DNA of 64,000 nt. Origin: CAVSWN01 sp963770995. Its GTDB lineage: Bacteria > Acidobacteriota > Vicinamibacteria > Vicinamibacterales > CAVVIG01. Below the pieces are notes generated by a model. That model worked only from the letters and a program-made list of their open reading frames with translations, did not search any database and was not told the origin of the DNA. The position numbers and the translations under genes are program-made. Positions 8,761 to 21,093 of this stretch are shown in pieces (within the stretch, counting starts at the first letter, position 1; the number at the start of each line of letters is the position of its first letter). The DNA is taken from contig CAVYRS010000001.1 in the NCBI GenBank assembly GCA_963770995.1, forward strand, positions 2,914,001 through 2,978,000, read 5' to 3'.

Positions 8761-9249
8761 TTACCAGTCCGGCTGAGGTCGGCCCTTCCAGTACCACACG
8801 ATCAGATCCGTCGACGGCGGCACCCCGCCCATCTCGCGCAGCCGCGTGGCGTTCTGTCCGCGGTGATGGTGGCTGTGCATCGCGCATTGCGTCAGCGCTT
8901 CCGTTATGGTGATCGTCAGCGGTGGATCTTTGAACCACGGAATCAGGATCGGCTCGGACAGGCGCGTCTCTGTGAGAGTGCCGAGGCCCGCGCGGATCAC
9001 GTCGTGACTTCCGCGCGCGTACGCACGCAGATCGTCGAACGTCGAAAAGTCCTCGGGCTTGGTGAAATCGAACGGTGTCGCGCCGCCGCCGACGCCCCAG
9101 AAAAACGCGCGCTGGACCAAGTGAATGTGATGCAGGCGATCCCGGATGGCCTTGTCGTCTCGCGCGGGCGCATGCGCGGCGAAGGCGTTCCAGTGCTCCG
9201 CGTCGGCCCAGAACTGATGGTCGTACATGTCGCGCAGGATGGGATTCAT
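8761..9249 (-). CDS. DinB family protein
   Basis: A 162-residue four-helix-bundle protein of the DinB/YfiT type. It starts at the ATG at 9249 (MNPILRDMYDHQFWADAEHW); the upstream in-frame extension to 9330 is not family-like. Metal-ligand histidines are visible in YDHQFWAD, LHHIHLVQ and CAMHSHHHRGQ. The last of these is the usual family motif near residue 130. Family members bind a divalent metal and include thiol transferases; the original DinB was DNA-damage induced in Bacillus. The specific role is unknown. It is a single gene between a pseudogene and a divergent gene. Confidence 0.85.
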   Translation of the reverse strand: MNPILRDMYDHQFWADAEHWNAFAAHAPARDDKAIRDRLHHIHLVQRAFFWGVGGGATPFDFTKPEDFSTFDDLRAYARGSHDVIRAGLGTLTETRLSEPILIPWFKDPPLTITITEALTQCAMHSHHHRGQNATRLREMGGVPPSTDLIVWYWKGRPQPDW

Positions 9250-9401
9250 GGCGGCGATGGGGGATTGTAGTGCGGACGGGTAGTCCGTTCCCGGCGAGTA
9301 TGCCCTACCCGCGGATCCGTCGCCATCCACGGTCTAGTCGGCGGAGAACGCACGAAATCAGTTCGTGATCGGTGTGCCCGCTTCTTGCACAGCGGGCGAC
9401 C

Positions 9402-10112
9402 ATGAGCCTCGCTGTCCGATTTCTCGCCATCGCGAAAGACCCGACGATCATTCCAGGCGTTCATCATCACTGTGACGAATGGTGCGACTACTGCCCGGTG
9501 ACTGCGCGATGTCTTGGATTTCGGTGCACCCAGGAATTCCGGAAGTACCATCGCCGGCGGCGTCGCGACCCAACCTTCGAGAGCATCGAGCAAGCCGCGG
9601 CCTTCACAAAGGACATGTCCGCCGCGGAGGGTGTGGCGACCCCGGAGCTCGATCTGCTGCTGTCTCGATCGGCTGAAGAAGCCGGCCTCCATACGTCCGA
9701 TCCCCTGGCAGGGATCGCGTTCGAGTACGCGGTTGGCGCCGCCGTGCTCATGGCGCCCGTTGCCGGCAAAGTTGTCGCGTCACCGCCGCAGCATCCGACT
9801 CCTGCCGCGGAGAACGTTGTGCTCTGGTATCACCTGCGGATCTATTTCCGCCTCGTGCGCGCGCTCGTCGCCAAGGAACGGTCGACGCTGGGGCCGGACG
9901 GGCGGCTGGAGGATGCCATCGGATCGGCAAAACTCGTGCTCGTGTCGGTAGAGCGGTCGCGCGATGCTTGGCGAACGCTCGAGGCGCGTTTCAGTCCCGT
10001 CGATGTCTCCGGGCTCATCGCGCTGCTCGACGCCGTCGAGCGTGGAATCGACGACCGCTTGCCGGAGGCGCGGTGCTTCGTCCGGCTGGGACTGGATGTG
10101 CCGATATTCTGA
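9402..10112 (+). CDS. Cys/His-rich N-terminal motif protein, unknown function
   Basis: A 236-residue protein starting at the ATG at 9402 (MSLAVRFLAIAKDP). Near residue 20 it carries a dense cluster HHHCDEWCDYCPVTARC, followed about five residues later by another Cys (FRCTQEF). This looks like a metal or Fe-S site of the C-x3-C-x2-C-x5-C kind. A basic stretch KYHRRRRRDP follows, and the remaining 180 residues are mostly helical. No signal peptide or membrane segment is visible. I do not recognise the family. The in-frame ATG at 9372 is an alternative start but adds residues without family character. Confidence 0.65.
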   Translation: MSLAVRFLAIAKDPTIIPGVHHHCDEWCDYCPVTARCLGFRCTQEFRKYHRRRRRDPTFESIEQAAAFTKDMSAAEGVATPELDLLLSRSAEEAGLHTSDPLAGIAFEYAVGAAVLMAPVAGKVVASPPQHPTPAAENVVLWYHLRIYFRLVRALVAKERSTLGPDGRLEDAIGSAKLVLVSVERSRDAWRTLEARFSPVDVSGLIALLDAVERGIDDRLPEARCFVRLGLDVPIF

Positions 10113-10197
10113 GCTTCGTGCGGAACGAAACTCAGCCGCGCGCCCGCGCTCATATTGCAATCCCATAGGAGTTGTGACATTCTGCAGGCCATCGAAG

Positions 10198-10530
10198 ATG
10201 GCTGACGTCTGGCAAGGCACGCTCGCGTTGATGGTGCTGAAAACACTCGAGGGGCTCGGACCGCTTCACGGCTACGGCATCGCGCGCCGCATCGAGCAAA
10301 CGAGCTCGAATCACCTGTCCGTGAACTACGGCACCATCTACCCGGCCCTGCTGAAGCTCGAGCAGGAGGGCTACATCGCCTCGGAATGGGGCGTGTCCGA
10401 AAACAATCGGCGGGCCAAGTTCTACCGCCTGACTCGAGCGGGGCGCAAACACCTCGAACGCGAAGCGCGCTCCTGGGAGCTCACGACGGAAATCCTGGCC
10501 CGCTTTCTGGACCCGCGCGAATCGTCATGA
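10198..10530 (+). CDS. PadR family transcriptional regulator
   Basis: A 110-residue winged-helix regulator starting at the ATG at 10198. The pattern WQGTLALMVLKTLEGLGPLH, GYGIARRIEQ, LSVNYGTIYPALLKLEQEGY and FYRLTRAGRKHLERE is the PadR N-terminal fold (recognition helix near TIYPALLKLE), followed by a short C-terminal helix. PadR proteins usually repress a neighbouring transporter and respond to small hydrophobic ligands. Its stop overlaps the start of the downstream ADOP permease by four bases (ATGA), so the two are translationally coupled. This PadR-ADOP pair is a recurrent acidobacterial arrangement. Operator sites could not be confirmed. Confidence 0.93.
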   Translation: MADVWQGTLALMVLKTLEGLGPLHGYGIARRIEQTSSNHLSVNYGTIYPALLKLEQEGYIASEWGVSENNRRAKFYRLTRAGRKHLEREARSWELTTEILARFLDPRESS

Positions 10531-13181
10531 GGCGCCTGCGAGTTCTGTGGACCCGGATCAACGACGCCGTGAAGCCGGGCCAGCGCGATCGCGACTTCAA
10601 CGAAGAGATCGCCAGCCATCTTCAACTGCACATCGACGACAACATCGCCGCCGGCATGGCCCCCGAGGAGGCGCGGCGCGCGGCGATCGTCAAGCTTGGA
10701 GGAATCGTGCAGACCCAGGAGCGCTATCGCGACCGTGCGCGGCTGCCGTTCGTCGATGCCGCTCTGCAAGACATCAGCTACGCATTGCGCACGTTCAGAA
10801 AGAACCCCGGCTTCGCGTTGACAGCCATCCTCACGCTCGCACTCGGCATCGGCGCCACCAGCGCGATCTTCAGTGCAGTCAACGCTGTCCTCCTACGACC
10901 GCTGCCGTTCGCCGACCCGGACCGCCTTGTGATGGTTCACGGCGATGCGCGCGCCGCCCGCGGCGTGGAGGTCGGCAACTCGGTGTCGTATCCCAACTTC
11001 GCCGATTGGCGCGAACAGGCGGCCACGCTCGAGGACGCTGGCGCATACACCACGCGACCGGTGACTGTCGCCACGACCGGCGCCGACACGCTTCTCGTGC
11101 GCGGCAAGCTGGTCACGACATCGCTCTTCGGCGTGCTCGGCGTCCAGCCCGCCCTCGGCCGAACGTTCCGGCCCGAGGAAGATCAGCCTGGGCCGTCGCG
11201 CGTCGTGATTCTGAGCGACGGGTTCTGGAAGCAGCACCTTGGCGGAAACTCGCAGGCGCTCGGCCGTACGCTGCAGATCAACGACGCGACGTACACGATC
11301 GTCGGCGTGATGCCGCCGTCGTTTCACATCGAGGTCGCCGAACGCGAGCAGCTGTACGCACCGCTGACGATCGACCCGAACCGCGGGCACGACTTTCTGC
11401 GCGTGATCGCCCGGCTGCGGCGCGATGTGTCGCTGGCTCAGACGCAGGGCGATCTCGACGAGGTGTCGCAGCGCCTCTCACGCGTGTATCCGCGCATCAA
11501 CCAGGGGCTCGTCGCGTACGTCATGCCGCTGGTCGACGCGATCGCCGGTCCGGGCCGGCGGGCGCTGCTCATTCTGTTTGCCGTCGTCGGACTCGTGCTG
11601 CTCATCGCCTGCACGAACGTGGCCTGCCTTCTCCTTGCCCGCGGCGCAACGCGGCATCGCGAATTGGCCGTGCGAGCGGCGCTGGGCGCAGGACGCGGAC
11701 GTCTCGCCCGTCAGCTACTCGTCGAAAGCATGCTGCTTGCGCTCGTCGGCGGCGCCGCGGGATTACTGGTGGCGGAGGTGCTGGCGCGAGTCCTCGTGGG
11801 TACGGTCGGGAATGTCGTGCAGGTGCCTCGACTCGATGCCACGCGGACGGACATCTGGGTGCTCGCGTTCACCATCGTCGTCTCGCTCACCACGGGCATC
11901 GTGTTCGGCGTCGTGCCGGCACTGCTCTCCGCATCACCGGACTTGAACGATGCCCTGCGCGATGCAGGCCGCTCGTCGACGGGCGCGCGCGCGCCCCGAA
12001 TTCGTCGTGGCCTCGTCGTGCTCGAAACAGCCTTGGCGCTCGTGCTGCTCGCCGGCGCCGGCGTATTGACCCGAACGCTGCTGACGATGCGCGCCACCGC
12101 GCCCGGTTTCGACGCGAGCAACATGCTCGCCGTGGACCTCTGGATGCCACCCACTCGGTTTGGCACTGTTGAAAGCCGCGCGCGGTTTTTCGAAGCGGCG
12201 CTGACCAAGCTTCGGGCCCTTCCGGGCGTGCGCTCGACGGCGTTCGTGGCCGACCTTCCGCTGAACGGCGCGAGCGACACCGAGAGCTTCCATATCGTGG
12301 GTCGGCCGGATCCGACACCAGGCCGCGCCTTCAACGCCGGCTTCAACATCGCCAGCGCGAACTACTTCCGCACGATGGGCATCCCGATTCGCGAGGGACG
12401 CGACTTTCTCGAGAGCGACGGCACGAGCGCTCCAGGGGTCATCGTCGTCAACCAGACCGCGGCGAAACGATATTGGCCGGATCGATCGCCACTCGGCCAG
12501 CAGATCGATCTCCCCTTTCCCCGACGGAAGAGCGTGCGACTGACGGTCGTCGGAGTCGCGGATGATGTGCGGCACGTCGGGTTGGCGGTGCCGCCGCGCG
12601 CGGAAATCTTCGTCAACTCGATGCAAACGGATCTGGACTGGTCGCCGGTGGTGCTGGTCGCGCGCACAGCGGTGAACCCGACCAGCCTCGTCGATGCGGT
12701 GAAAGCGGCGCTCCGCGCAGCAGATCCGAGCGTGCCCGTGTTTCGCGCCAACGCCATCGAAGATGTAATCGCGCGATCGATGGCCGAACCCCGCCTGTAT
12801 ACGTGGCTCCTGAATGCGTTCGCGCTCGCCGCGGTCGTCCTGGCGGCGGTGGGTCTCTACGGTCTCGTGTCCTTTTCGGTCGCGCAGCGGTCGCATGAAA
12901 TGGGCATTCGCGTCGCCCTCGGCGCGTCACGATCCGAAATCGTTCGGCTCGTGCTTGGAGAAGGTCTCGGATTGGCCGCAGCCGGAACGGCGATCGGCGT
13001 GGCAGCCGGCCTGGCCGCGACGCGCCTGCTGATCGGACTGATTGCCGGCATCGAGCCCCGCGATCCCTTCACTTTCGCAATCGTCGCGACTGCCCTGCTG
13101 ACGTGCGCAACCCTCGCCAGTTACCTGCCCGCGCGACGCGCGGCTGCCGCAGATCCTCTGACGGCATTACGCGCAGAATAG
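10527..13181 (+). CDS. ADOP-type ABC permease with N-terminal cytoplasmic helix domain
   Basis: An 884-residue permease starting at the ATG overlapping the padR stop. Residues 1-75 are a soluble helical domain (NEEIASHLQLHIDDNIAAGM, APEEARRAAIVKLGG) characteristic of ADOP permeases. Two MacB-core/FtsX halves follow (FALTAILTLALGIGATSAIF; ALLILFAVVGLVLLIACTNV; RELAVRAALGAGRGRLARQL; SHEMGIRVALGASRSEIVRL). The protein ends DPLTALRAE. No ATPase is adjacent. Control by the overlapping PadR gene is likely. Substrate unknown. It is longer than the other permease at 2865 by the N-terminal domain, so the two are different subtypes. Confidence 0.92.
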   Translation: MRRLRVLWTRINDAVKPGQRDRDFNEEIASHLQLHIDDNIAAGMAPEEARRAAIVKLGGIVQTQERYRDRARLPFVDAALQDISYALRTFRKNPGFALTAILTLALGIGATSAIFSAVNAVLLRPLPFADPDRLVMVHGDARAARGVEVGNSVSYPNFADWREQAATLEDAGAYTTRPVTVATTGADTLLVRGKLVTTSLFGVLGVQPALGRTFRPEEDQPGPSRVVILSDGFWKQHLGGNSQALGRTLQINDATYTIVGVMPPSFHIEVAEREQLYAPLTIDPNRGHDFLRVIARLRRDVSLAQTQGDLDEVSQRLSRVYPRINQGLVAYVMPLVDAIAGPGRRALLILFAVVGLVLLIACTNVACLLLARGATRHRELAVRAALGAGRGRLARQLLVESMLLALVGGAAGLLVAEVLARVLVGTVGNVVQVPRLDATRTDIWVLAFTIVVSLTTGIVFGVVPALLSASPDLNDALRDAGRSSTGARAPRIRRGLVVLETALALVLLAGAGVLTRTLLTMRATAPGFDASNMLAVDLWMPPTRFGTVESRARFFEAALTKLRALPGVRSTAFVADLPLNGASDTESFHIVGRPDPTPGRAFNAGFNIASANYFRTMGIPIREGRDFLESDGTSAPGVIVVNQTAAKRYWPDRSPLGQQIDLPFPRRKSVRLTVVGVADDVRHVGLAVPPRAEIFVNSMQTDLDWSPVVLVARTAVNPTSLVDAVKAALRAADPSVPVFRANAIEDVIARSMAEPRLYTWLLNAFALAAVVLAAVGLYGLVSFSVAQRSHEMGIRVALGASRSEIVRLVLGEGLGLAAAGTAIGVAAGLAATRLLIGLIAGIEPRDPFTFAIVATALLTCATLASYLPARRAAAADPLTALRAE

Positions 13182-13198
13182 CGAACGATGACCGCCGG

Positions 13199-13951
13199 CT
13201 ACTGCTCGCGGCTCAGTGCCCAAAGCGCACACGCAAACGCCGCCACCGTGAAGACGACGAAGGCGCCCGCTTCGATCGCAATCTGCGACGCCGCGCCAAT
13301 GCCGACGGTTGCGTAGCGCACGACGTCCACCTGCCAGGTTATCGGATTGGCGAGCGCAACCAATCGGAACGCCTCCGGCAGCGGCTCGATTGGATAGAAC
13401 ATCGAGCTCGCGAAGAGGAAGACGAAATAGAAGATCGAGGTCACTGTGTTGAACGCGTCGTTGCGCCGAATGACCAACGCGAATATCGCGTAGAAAAAGA
13501 ACCATCCGGCCGTTCCAACGAACACGGCCGCGCCGAGAAGCGGCAGACTCTGCCAGCGGATCGGCACGCCGAGGAGCGCGTTCGACAGCGCAACGGTGAT
13601 AACCGCCTGCCCGACGGCGATCAACAGGTTGAACAACGTCTTGCCCAGGAGGTACTGCGCTCGCGTCATCGGGTAGGTGAGCATCTCGTAGAAGATCCCG
13701 TTGTCGCGGTCCATGAAGAACGACCAGGACGTGTTCGAAGCGATTCCGAAGCTGGCCATGCCGAGCACGCCGGCGAGAAAGAACGCGTTGTAGTCGACTC
13801 CTGTTCCAGGAGCGGAAAAACCCATGGCCGTCATCCCGACGCCGAACACGAGAAGATAGGCCAGCGGGTACACCAGGTCCCAGAAAATGAACGTCACGTT
13901 GGTCACCCGGATCTTGCCTTCGCGATACATCACAGCGGCGAGCGCCTTCAT
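13199..13951 (-). CDS. ABC-2 type transporter permease
   Basis: A 250-residue membrane protein with six predicted helices and the ABC-2 permease layout: MKALAAVMYREGKIRVTNV, a long hydrophobic FIFWDLVYPLAYLLVFGVG, an amphipathic DRDNGIFYEMLTYPMTRAQY segment between helices 2 and 3, and later FYFVFLFASSMFYPIEPLPE and AFRLVALANPITWQVDVVRY. It pairs with the ATPase gene just upstream (start overlaps the ATPase stop by 4 bp). Together they form a DrrA/DrrB-like exporter for a hydrophobic compound or lipid-linked glycan; the substrate is not evident. It converges on the ADOP gene with 17 bp between stops. Confidence 0.9.
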   Translation of the reverse strand: MKALAAVMYREGKIRVTNVTFIFWDLVYPLAYLLVFGVGMTAMGFSAPGTGVDYNAFFLAGVLGMASFGIASNTSWSFFMDRDNGIFYEMLTYPMTRAQYLLGKTLFNLLIAVGQAVITVALSNALLGVPIRWQSLPLLGAAVFVGTAGWFFFYAIFALVIRRNDAFNTVTSIFYFVFLFASSMFYPIEPLPEAFRLVALANPITWQVDVVRYATVGIGAASQIAIEAGAFVVFTVAAFACALWALSREQ

Positions 13952-14904
13952 CGCGCCTCCTGTCTCGACTTCTGCGTCAGCTCGATGAAAATGTCTTCGA
14001 GCGTGGCGCCGTTGATTTCCAGCCGCAGCACGCGTCCTTTTCGCGCAAGCGCCGAGACAACGTCCAGGACGCGGAACTCATGCTCCTTCAGCGTGAGCAC
14101 CACGGTGTTCTGAGTGATCCGGTGGCGGAGCGCGCGGTACGACTCGATGTCCGCTTCCAGGCCGTCGGGCACACGCTCGAATGTGATGCTGACGTCGTAC
14201 ATGCCGGAGGACAGCAGTTTGAGGGCATGCACATCGCCGCGGGCCGCCTGGCGTCCGCGGTCGAGAATCAGAATGTCGTCGCAGAGCTCCTCGGCCTCGC
14301 TGAGAATCTGAGTCGTCAGCACGATGGTCCGTCCACGCGCCGCCTGTTCGCGCAGCCGGCCCATGATCGATCGCTTGAGGAGCGGGTCCATGCCGGTTGA
14401 GAACTCGTCGAGGAACAAGACCGGCGTGTCCACCATGAACACCTTGGCGACCTGCACGCGGCGCTTGAAGCCGCCGCTCAAGTCGATCACCTTCCGGTTT
14501 GCGTCCGGCCCCAGATCGAACTGCTCGAGCACGTCTGCCGTCCGCGTGCGGATGGTGGCCGCAGGCAAACCGTGAAAGCGGCCGAACGTGGCGAGGTTGT
14601 CTCGGACGGTGAGGAGCAGCTCCGCCGCCGTTTCCTGGATGACGACTGAGATTCGGCGCCTGACCTCGACCGGCTGAGCGACGACGTCGAAACCTTCCAC
14701 CGTCACTCGCCCCGCTGTCGGACGCACCAGCGTCGTCAGCACGCGGAGGGTCGTCGTTTTGCCGGCGCCGTTCGGGCCGAGCAGGCCGAAGATGGAGCCG
14801 GATCGCACCGAAAAGCTGACGCCGTCGACCGCGCGTATTGGCGCCTGCCGGCGACGTTGGTATGTCTTGACCAGATCCTGGACGTCGATCACGGGATGCG
14901 ACAT
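13948..14904 (-). CDS. ABC transporter ATP-binding protein (DrrA-like)
   Basis: A 318-residue ATPase. Walker A is GPNGAGKTT at about residue 40, the signature is LSGGFKRRVQVAK at about residue 145, and Walker B is PVLFLDEF. The switch region reads IVLTTQIL, with Gln where most ATPases have the H-loop His, and is followed by SEAEELCDD. A C-terminal domain of about 90 residues follows the nucleotide-binding fold. This architecture matches ATPases that drive ABC-2 exporters. The gene is first in a two-gene operon with the permease. A good sigma-70 promoter lies about 155 bp upstream (15065-15093), just past the rRNA terminator. The Gln at the H-loop position is worth checking by alignment. Confidence 0.92.
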   Translation of the reverse strand: MSHPVIDVQDLVKTYQRRRQAPIRAVDGVSFSVRSGSIFGLLGPNGAGKTTTLRVLTTLVRPTAGRVTVEGFDVVAQPVEVRRRISVVIQETAAELLLTVRDNLATFGRFHGLPAATIRTRTADVLEQFDLGPDANRKVIDLSGGFKRRVQVAKVFMVDTPVLFLDEFSTGMDPLLKRSIMGRLREQAARGRTIVLTTQILSEAEELCDDILILDRGRQAARGDVHALKLLSSGMYDVSITFERVPDGLEADIESYRALRHRITQNTVVLTLKEHEFRVLDVVSALARKGRVLRLEINGATLEDIFIELTQKSRQEAR

Positions 14905-15064
14905 GGATCGCCTCTTTCGCTGTCGGGCGTTCTACTCGGGTGGTCCGAGAACCGGACCGATCAACGCGACGTGGATGGCGTAGTTGGCGGCAGTGGCCGC
15001 CGGAGGATGTTTGGAAACCGAACGGGGATTTAGCGGCTGAGGAATTTCATGGCTTCGGTGACAG
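14905..15064. other. Untranslated leader of the ABC-2 operon
   Basis: About 160 bp between the ATPase start and its predicted -10 box. No convincing reading frame, RNA gene or riboswitch-like fold was seen. A short GGTGGTCCGAGAACCGGACC inverted segment lies near 14939-14958. Confidence 0.4.
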
Positions 15065-15093
15065 ATGGTATCCGGATGCGCGAGGGCTGTCAA
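15065..15093 (-). promoter_or_regulatory. Sigma-70-type promoter for the ABC-2 exporter operon
   Basis: On the minus strand a perfect -35 box TTGACA (15088-15093) is followed by a 17-bp spacer and a -10 box TACCAT (15065-15070). Transcription would run toward the ATPase gene at 14904. It lies between the rRNA terminator and that gene, which suggests independent transcription of the exporter. Confidence 0.65.
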
Positions 15094-15120
15094 AGTCCAC
15101 GAATCGGACTGGGGTACAAG

Positions 15121-15154
15121 AGAAAAGCCCGACCGTCTCTCGACGATCGGGCTT
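15121..15154 (-). terminator. Intrinsic terminator of the rRNA operon
   Basis: The two arms 15125-15137 and 15142-15154 form a 13-bp stem with one G-U pair and a four-base loop. On the minus strand the stem ends GGTCGGGCTTTTCT, giving a short U tract. It follows the 5S gene by about a dozen bases and fits the end of the rrn transcript. Confidence 0.85.
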
Positions 15155-15166
15155 GGTGTTGATTAA

Positions 15167-15284
<118 letters not shown>

Positions 15285-15385
15285 AACTTGGGGCCTGGGG
15301 TCCGACGTCTCGCGGCGCCACCCACAAGCGGCGCATAGCGCTCGACGTCGATCGTCCCAAGCGATATCAAAGAACTGATCGCTCA

Positions 15386-15416
15386 CAACTGAATACTCTG
15401 CAAACGGTAGTTTTAC
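15386..15416. repeat. 3' arm of the 23S processing stem
   Basis: 31 bp that are a perfect inverted copy of 18604-18634. In the precursor RNA the two arms bring together the sequences on either side of 23S. This is the usual RNase III substrate that releases pre-23S. Confidence 0.92.
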
Positions 15417-15510
15417 ACGACCACGACACGCAGCAGTTTCGTGCGCATTACGTCTTATTAACCGGAGCAACGCTCCGGCGCCCGCGCGTAGTCGCGGGCA
15501 AAGAATATAT

Positions 15511-18510
<3,000 letters not shown>

Positions 18511-18603
18511 TAAGAAACTCGGACTTACGCTATTTCTCCTGGAGGCGCCTTCGCGCGCCAGAACAAATTGCATGAGTCCATGCACACTGCGTGTGTGTGG
18601 TCG

Positions 18604-18634
18604 GTAAAACTACCGTTTGCAGAGTATTCAGTTG
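18604..18634. repeat. 5' arm of the 23S processing stem
   Basis: Perfect 31-bp inverted partner of 15386-15416, located upstream of 23S in the transcript. Immediately before it the RNA reads ATCTTTGACAACTG, a boxA-like antitermination sequence that resembles the one before 16S. Confidence 0.92.
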
Positions 18635-18656
18635 TCAAAGATCCCGAAAACCAAAG

Positions 18657-18729
18657 TGGAGAATACCGGGCTCGAACCGGTGACCTCCTGGTTGCAAACC
18701 AGGCGCTCTCCCAGCTGAGCTAATTCCCC
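18657..18729 (-). tRNA. tRNA-Ala (anticodon TGC)
   Basis: 73 nt on the minus strand, starting GGGGAATTAGCTCAGCTGGG. The anticodon arm CTGGTTTGCAACCAG gives TGC. The acceptor stem contains the G3-U70 pair that identifies alanine tRNA, and the T arm has GGTTCGAACC. CCA is not encoded. It is in the usual 16S-23S spacer position. Confidence 0.97.
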
Positions 18730-18836
18730 GTATTGAATTGTGCAGTGTGGTGTCGCGCGACGGAAGGAAGTTTGGAGGTGTTATGTCCGAACGAACCTTC
18801 TCGCGCTAGGCACTACGCAATACATGCTCCTTTAAC

Positions 18837-18913
<77 letters not shown>

Positions 18914-18946
18914 AGGTATCACTCAAAGAACCTTGCCGGTTCTCTC

Positions 18947-18965
18947 AAAACTGGATAGTGCGTGC
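18947..18965. repeat. 3' arm of the 16S processing stem
   Basis: 19 bp that are a perfect inverted copy of 20842-20860 on the other side of 16S. The pair can form the RNase III stem that releases pre-16S. Confidence 0.9.
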
Positions 18966-19049
18966 TCGCCAACAACCTATTCAAATGCCAGATCGATCTT
19001 TTGAATGTTCCCCGCCTCCGCCTTACGGCTTCGGCGTGGGAAATCACTC

Positions 19050-20607
<1,558 letters not shown>

Positions 20608-20841
20608 ATTCGTCGCCTCCCTTTCTTCACGCGGCTCGCGCCGCGATCAGATCGGCAGGACAACTGATTAACGCGAGTGCCGATTGTTTGGCTCTTGCGT
20701 TGTTCAATCCGTTATGTGTCTGTGGTTCACCGCTGATCGCCTTCGCACGGACTGAAAACTCCGGTCGATCAATTCCGCGGCGCCACTCGCTGACACTCTA
20801 GTCTTCCTTCCTTGCGGAAGGTTGACGGGCTGTGTGTGCTT
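20608..20841 (-). other. rRNA operon leader
   Basis: The transcribed spacer between the 16S processing arm and the mature 16S 5' end. No reading frame or tRNA was seen in it. On the minus strand it contains a short hairpin-like GACTAGAGTG/CCTTCCGCAAGGAAGG segment near 20800-20820 (CTTCCTTCCTTGCGGAAGG on the plus strand). Confidence 0.5.
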
Positions 20842-20860
20842 GCACGCACTATCCAGTTTT
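20842..20860. repeat. 5' arm of the 16S processing stem
   Basis: Perfect 19-bp inverted partner of 18947-18965, upstream of 16S in the transcript. Confidence 0.9.
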
Positions 20861-20869
20861 CAAAGAACC
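20853..20869 (-). promoter_or_regulatory. boxA-like antitermination element of the rrn leader
   Basis: The minus strand reads GGTTCTTTGAAAACTGG, close to the boxA sequence bound by NusB-S10 (TGCTCTTTAACA in E. coli, with TTTGAAAAC forms in Gram-positives). It overlaps the 16S processing arm. A second similar site precedes the 23S stem. Confidence 0.65.
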
Positions 20870-20983
20870 GACTCTCGGTGCGCCCTGGACGCCCCGGGTC
20901 CCCTCATTGGCTGCCGCCCGGCGGCAACCTCCCGAACTGCACGTATCGGCAACGATGCCGACCGCGTTTAGGGGAACCTTCTG

Positions 20984-21012
20984 AGGTTACTAGGATTTCA
21001 CGGATCCGTCAA
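20984..21012 (-). promoter_or_regulatory. rRNA operon promoter P2
   Basis: Minus strand -35 TTGACG (21007-21012), 17-bp spacer, -10 TAACCT (20984-20989), reading toward 16S. It lies about 80 bp downstream of P1. Confidence 0.7.
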
Positions 21013-21064
21013 GCATGAACTGCAGGAATTTCCCAGCAGGATTCGCCGGACCGAACGTGCAAGG

Positions 21065-21093
21065 AGTATCGCGTACGTGCCGGCATGCGTCAA
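21065..21093 (-). promoter_or_regulatory. rRNA operon promoter P1
   Basis: Minus strand -35 TTGACG (21088-21093), 17-bp spacer, -10 GATACT (21065-21070). The -35 box overlaps the tyrS stop codon (21090-21092), so the promoter starts inside the end of the upstream gene. It shares the -35 box and spacing of P2, giving a tandem rrn promoter pair. Confidence 0.75.
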
